Origin: Eudorina sp. 2006-703-Eu-15
Taxonomy: Eukaryota; Chlorophyta; Chlorophyceae; Chlamydomonadales; Volvocaceae
Direction of reading: 5' to 3'
Assembly: GCA_003117195.1 (NCBI GenBank)
Contig: BDSI01000109.1
Coordinates: 1 to 64,000, forward strand
Length of the DNA stretch: 64,000 nt
Numbering within the stretch: position 1 is the first letter of the stretch; each line of letters opens with the position of its first letter. The notes under the pieces are model-generated. The model made no database searches, was not told the origin of the DNA, and saw only the letters and a program-made list of their open reading frames with translations. Position numbers and translations under genes: made by a program. This document shows positions 60,439-64,000 of the stretch, piece by piece.

Positions 60439-61753
60439 CACCGATATCAGCGATATGAGAGGGGGTGACTTCAGTGAGGTCGTGGTCTCCTTCTATTTGT
60501 TATGGAGATGATGCGCGACGGCATCCATGCGACAGAATACATGAGCCCATGGCCGAGGCACTGAACGGACGGGTGGCGTTTCCTGGGGGTTTGGTTCCTC
60601 TATCCAGGACGGCAGCAACCAGCACACAGGTCGACAGGGTCGCCGCTCTTCGCAGTCGTACATTGTGTTCTTGTCTTCACCCTACGCCAGCGTAGAGCTG
60701 AACCATTGGTGATATCCGGACAAGCAACAGCAGTCCGAAGCGTTCGAGCGTTGTTACATCAAGGACACAGGGGAATTTACGGAATCTGAATACCTATATG
60801 CTTTCTTTTGGCTTCCAGCGCACAGGACCCGCTTGGGCTAAAGTGAATGTGCACTTTACTTCCTACAGCAAACCCCCGACAGCTAAGTCAGCGGTACGAA
60901 CGCGGCAGAGGATGAAGGGGGAAGAGGTCTCCACGCTGGGTGTAACCCCGGGGGGAGGGGGTTAAAGATGCCCATTACCATCCGAGGGAACCCTATCAAT
61001 ATCAGAACGTCGTATCTTCTGGACTCCGGTCGCCCTACCCCTAAGACACCGGCATGCTCGTCCCCCCCCTCCGACCACTCAACGGCTAACGACCATGTCA
61101 CGTCGTACACTGCCCGCCCAGCCACGTGTGCCATACCCCATCGTCCCAAGACCCCGCAGCAGCAACGACAGCGTTGGTGTATATCAATGAATGAACGTTA
61201 CAGCGGACCCCGAAAGGGGATATCAACCAGCGCAAAAGCCCCAGCGTGCCCCACCGACAAATCGGCAAGGTAACCCCACACCTAAACGCCGCGAACAAAA
61301 ATATAGAGGGCCTGTATATGTCCAAACAGCAGTCCAGGCGCAAGTAGGTGCGTTTCGAACAAAACGAAGACACTGTTTACATTCACTGTTTACATCATCA
61401 CATTTAACCTACCGCGCTCGCGATGTCCTGTCGATGGGATGCATCACGTCCTTACGTTTCGAGTAGACCTTTGCTGCTGGCTTACAGGCCCGGGACCTCG
61501 TCATCTGGGGCGCCGGATGCCCGCCGTACCCGGCAACTATCACCAAACGTTAACCCCGTACGACACAATAGATGTACGGCACCACTGCAGGTACGGCCCT
61601 GGATTGACTCCCCACGTTGGAGTCAAGTGATGCTCCCAGACGGACGCGCTGCAGGCCTTCGGACCGGCAGGGTCACCGCCGATGGGGCCGCTGCCACCGC
61701 CGGCCCGCACGGCGGTCCGAGTGCGCGGGTGGCGGCATCACGACACTCCCCGC

Positions 61754-61960
61754 CAGCAGGCAGCAGGCAGCAGGCAGCAGGCAGCGGCAACAGCAGCCTC
61801 CCCCCGACGCACCGCCCTGTAGGGTTTCGCCCGCGCCACCGACTCCGCTCACGCGCCAATTAAAAAATTGCACACCAAGGCCGCGGGCCTGCCTCCGTAA
61901 TTTCAAAACCAAAACCTTAAGCGCGCCTAGCGCGCGCCTAGCGCGCCTAGCGCGCGCGCG
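61754..61960. repeat. two short arrays: CAGCAGG x4 and GCGCGCCTA repeats
   Basis: Four perfect CAGCAGG units lie at 61754-61781. At 61921-61960 the word GCGCGCCTA repeats with two-base length changes, ending in a pure GC dinucleotide run. Confidence 0.85.
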
Positions 61961-62529
61961 TCCATGGGTAACGAGTGGATAGAGGAAAGCGGGCCCTGAC
62001 CAACGATCCACCCGAGGGGGGCTGTGGTCTCGGCCGGGGGTGTAGGGCTCCAGGGTGGCCTCTTGACAAGGCCTGGTGTGTTCTTAGGCAGGCAGACGAG
62101 GCCTGGTGTGTGGGGGGGGCCGGGAGGGGGCCCCTCCCCAGCAGCCCCTCACCAGTGCAACATCACGCAACGTCATCACGTCAAGGGTCGGCAAGGGTCG
62201 GCTCGAGCAAGCGGTCGGTCGGCTCCGCGGCGGCGGCGGCGGCGGCACACACAAGGCGCCTGACATCGCCGGCCCAGAGGCAGGGCGGGCGGGCGGGCGG
62301 GGGGCCTCCACTGGCCCCTCCAGCGGGGAAGAAGGTACTGGGGGGAGGAGGACACTCCGTACCAAGCCCGCCCGTACCAGGTCCCTTTGGTAGAAAGCGC
62401 CCGCCCCCACCCGGGGGTCACCGCCCCTGTACCGCAGCATCAAGAAAGAAAGCGAAGCCGCCACAGGCCAGGCGGGCAGGCAGGCCGCCTCGGGCGCCCC
62501 CTACCCGACCCGACCCATCCCCCCGCCCC

Positions 62530-64000
62530 CTAGCACAGCACTGAAGGGAAGTGGTGCCGCTGCAGCGTCGCCACCACCGCCTCCGCGTCCGCCCGCAGGG
62601 AGGGGAAGTCCAAGTCGGGCACGTTGCGGTGGCTCTGTACGGCACGTCTCGCGGCAGCCTGAAGACACGAGAGGAGGAAAGGGGGCGAAATGGGAGGGAG
62701 GGGTTTAGGGTTTTCGCGGTCCTTTCGCTGTTTTCATTGACATGAGGGAGGGGGGCATTGGGAGGGAGGGGTTTAGGGTTTTCGCGGTCCTTTCGCTGTT
62801 TTCATTGACATGAGGGAGGGGGGCAATGGGAGGCCAACGGGTTAACGAAGGTGGGGTCCTCTGTAACATCATTTGTAATGATAACAACGAAAGCTTGCAC
62901 CTCGGGCAGGTAGTGGTTAAAGATAAACCTGTCCGGCCCAAACCAGTTAGCGGTGGTGGTGGCGGTGGTGTGTTGGTTGGCAGAGCAGAGCAGGTGCGCG
63001 AGACATGCAAGGGGCACAGCAGTTCCATCAACAGTTGCCCGTGTGCAATATGATGTACCAATGCCCGACCCATACAGTAATTTAGAGGCTGCGGTGTCGG
63101 AAGAACGCTGTCGATTCGGTGTCAAGGTCTTAACGGTGATGTGTGGGGGGGGGGGGGGGGGGGAGGGGGGGGACGGGGGGGGGGTAAAGTCTAGGAAATC
63201 GGTGTAAACGGTCCCCCGAACCCCGCTGGGGCCAATGTCGTACCATGCCGTACGCCAGTGCGTGCACGGGCTCCTGCCGCTGCAGCAGCGCGGCCACCAT
63301 CCCGGCCACCAGCGTGTCGCCTGAGGGAGGAATGGGGAGGGGGAGGGAGACTGCAGGGGTTGGAAGAGGGTGGCGGCTGCGGCGTGCGGAATCGTGGGGC
63401 GGCGGGCGGGGGAAGGGATGGGCAGCGGATTCCGCGAGCTAGGCCGGAAGGAGAAGATAGGGAGAGGGAAGGTACGAATTCGGGTAGATTCACCTAGAAT
63501 CCCATTCAGTTCTCCACATCATTCGTTCTGTTTTTGAGGAGGATCTACGGATGCCGCACGCAGCTCCCGACGGCCTCCGCCGCCCCGCTGCTGCATTTCG
63601 CAGATGGGGGGGGCCGCCGAGTGGGGGCGGCAGCCGGCGATAGACAGCGAGGCAGCTTCCGACACCTCCTTACTCGGACCGCCCCTCGTACCGTATTCAA
63701 CCGGCCAAAACTACTCAACCACCCCACCCACCTGCGCCGTTAACGCTAACCACCTCAGCTGGTAACGCCCTCAGGTGCGCCACATGCACTACCCGGGACG
63801 AGACGCGCGGTGTCGGCGGCGCCAGCGGCGTCCCCGCCTGACGCGCCGCCGCCGCTGCCGTCGCCGCCACTGGCGCCGGTTCGGGTTCTGCGTCCATCGC
63901 CGCGGAGGTGCCCGCCGCCGCCGCCGCCGCCACCAATGTGGACGGCGGTGTTGCCGACGCCGCCTGTCGTGACAACAGCGATGAGGCGCCGCAACGCCAG
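62530..64000 (-). CDS. PfkB-family kinase, C-terminal part only (gene runs off the right edge)
   Basis: Three minus-strand exons join in phase: 64000(edge)-63732, 63320-63244, 62658-62530. The joined text VVSVNGAGDTLVAGMVAALL is the C-terminal signature of the ribokinase/PfkB family: the Asp of GAGD is the catalytic base and the Gly residues form the anion hole; the codon for the second Gly of GAG is split by an intron. AAARRAVQSHRNVPDLDF then matches the last helices, as in pseudouridine and nucleoside kinases, and the chain ends at HHFPSVLC. The part near the edge is Ala/Pro-rich and may be an insertion. It transfers phosphate from ATP to a sugar or nucleoside; pseudouridine kinase is my best guess. 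The N-terminal domain is outside the window. Confidence 0.82.
62691..62826. repeat. 68-base tandem duplication in the last PfkB intron
   Basis: The unit starting tgggagggaggggtttaggg recurs at exactly 68 bases (62691 and 62759) with one change (cattg/caatg). It includes gggtttagggttttcgcgg, a partly telomere-like word. Confidence 0.93.
63034..63114. repeat. intronic repeat shared with CCDC39 (copy 2)
   Basis: In the last PfkB intron, in the same orientation on the plus strand as the copy at 49457-49545: gttgcccg, atgtacca, tgcccgaccc, agtaat, ggctgcggtgtcggaagaac, tgtcga. A taggaaatcgg word (about 63191) follows about 75 bases later, resembling the other CCDC39 intron element. Confidence 0.75.
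63145..63184. repeat. poly-G tract
   Basis: Nineteen G in a row (63145-63163) continue as a near-pure G run to 63184. It could form G-quadruplexes on the plus strand; being in an intron of a minus-strand gene, the transcript would be C-rich. Length may be unreliable in the assembly. Confidence 0.9.

Larger units (their letters stand above)
59877..62529. other. convergent 3' region between RPL14 and the PfkB gene
   Basis: No gene is supported in 2.65 kb. The first 300 bases should be RPL14 3' untranslated sequence. It also holds a 37-base tandem duplication (60365-60438), a CAGCAGG array (61754-61781), a GCGCGCCTA array (61921-61960) and GC-rich text up to the kinase stop. Confidence 0.6.

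Noticed and set aside
1..64000. CRISPR array, rRNA genes or bacterial-type operons
   Set aside because: No regularly spaced direct repeats with unique spacers, no rRNA-like blocks, and all recognised genes are spliced eukaryotic genes.

Overview
The window reads as nuclear DNA of a volvocine green alga (Chlamydomonas/Volvox/Gonium relatives). Supporting signs are dense short introns with GT-AG junctions, high GC with long G runs in introns, TGTAA polyadenylation words, a CCCTAAAA-type telomere-like word, an axonemal 96-nm ruler gene, and a chlorophyte chromovirus. Species cannot be fixed from the sequence alone. Splice models below were built by hand: every junction was checked for reading phase and for continuity with the protein family, but not against transcripts.

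Left part (1-14 kb) is repeat-rich and poor in genes. It opens inside a Ty3/gypsy chromovirus (gag, protease, RT/RNase H, integrase, chromodomain) broken by several single-base frameshifts and followed by a probable 3' LTR. Then come a GAAGTG repeat cluster, a TA microsatellite, a two-exon minus-strand gene or gene fragment of unknown function (8.3-9.35 kb), a tRNA-like relic and a stop-interrupted open stretch near 12 kb.

Middle part (14-27 kb) holds an eight-exon gene for an unrecognised 1405-residue protein with about 18 copies of a 12-residue Ser/Ala/Pro/Thr repeat, then a second unrecognised gene starting at 21500 of which only some exons are clear, then GC-rich low-complexity DNA.

Right part (27-64 kb) is a tight housekeeping block: an AKR2-like STI1/ankyrin protein (+), a type I DnaJ/Hsp40 with a CaaX tail (+), RNase H2 catalytic subunit (-), PP4 regulatory subunit 3/SMEK (+), CCDC39/FAP59 of the cilium (-), ribosomal protein eL14 (+), and the 3' end of a PfkB-family kinase (-). 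Two pairs are head-to-head over short shared promoters (RNASEH2A/PPP4R3, 339 bp; CCDC39/RPL14, 306 bp) and three pairs converge tail-to-tail. The genes are not one pathway: two are chaperone factors, one removes ribonucleotides from DNA, one directs a phosphatase, one builds motile cilia, one is ribosomal, one phosphorylates a sugar or nucleoside.

I see no CRISPR array, no prokaryote-type operon and no clearly new defence or mobile system. The most novel-looking items are the two unrecognised genes, the minus-strand gene at 8.3-9.35 kb, the intronic hairpin at 42.0 kb and the intron-borne repeat families in CCDC39 and the PfkB gene.
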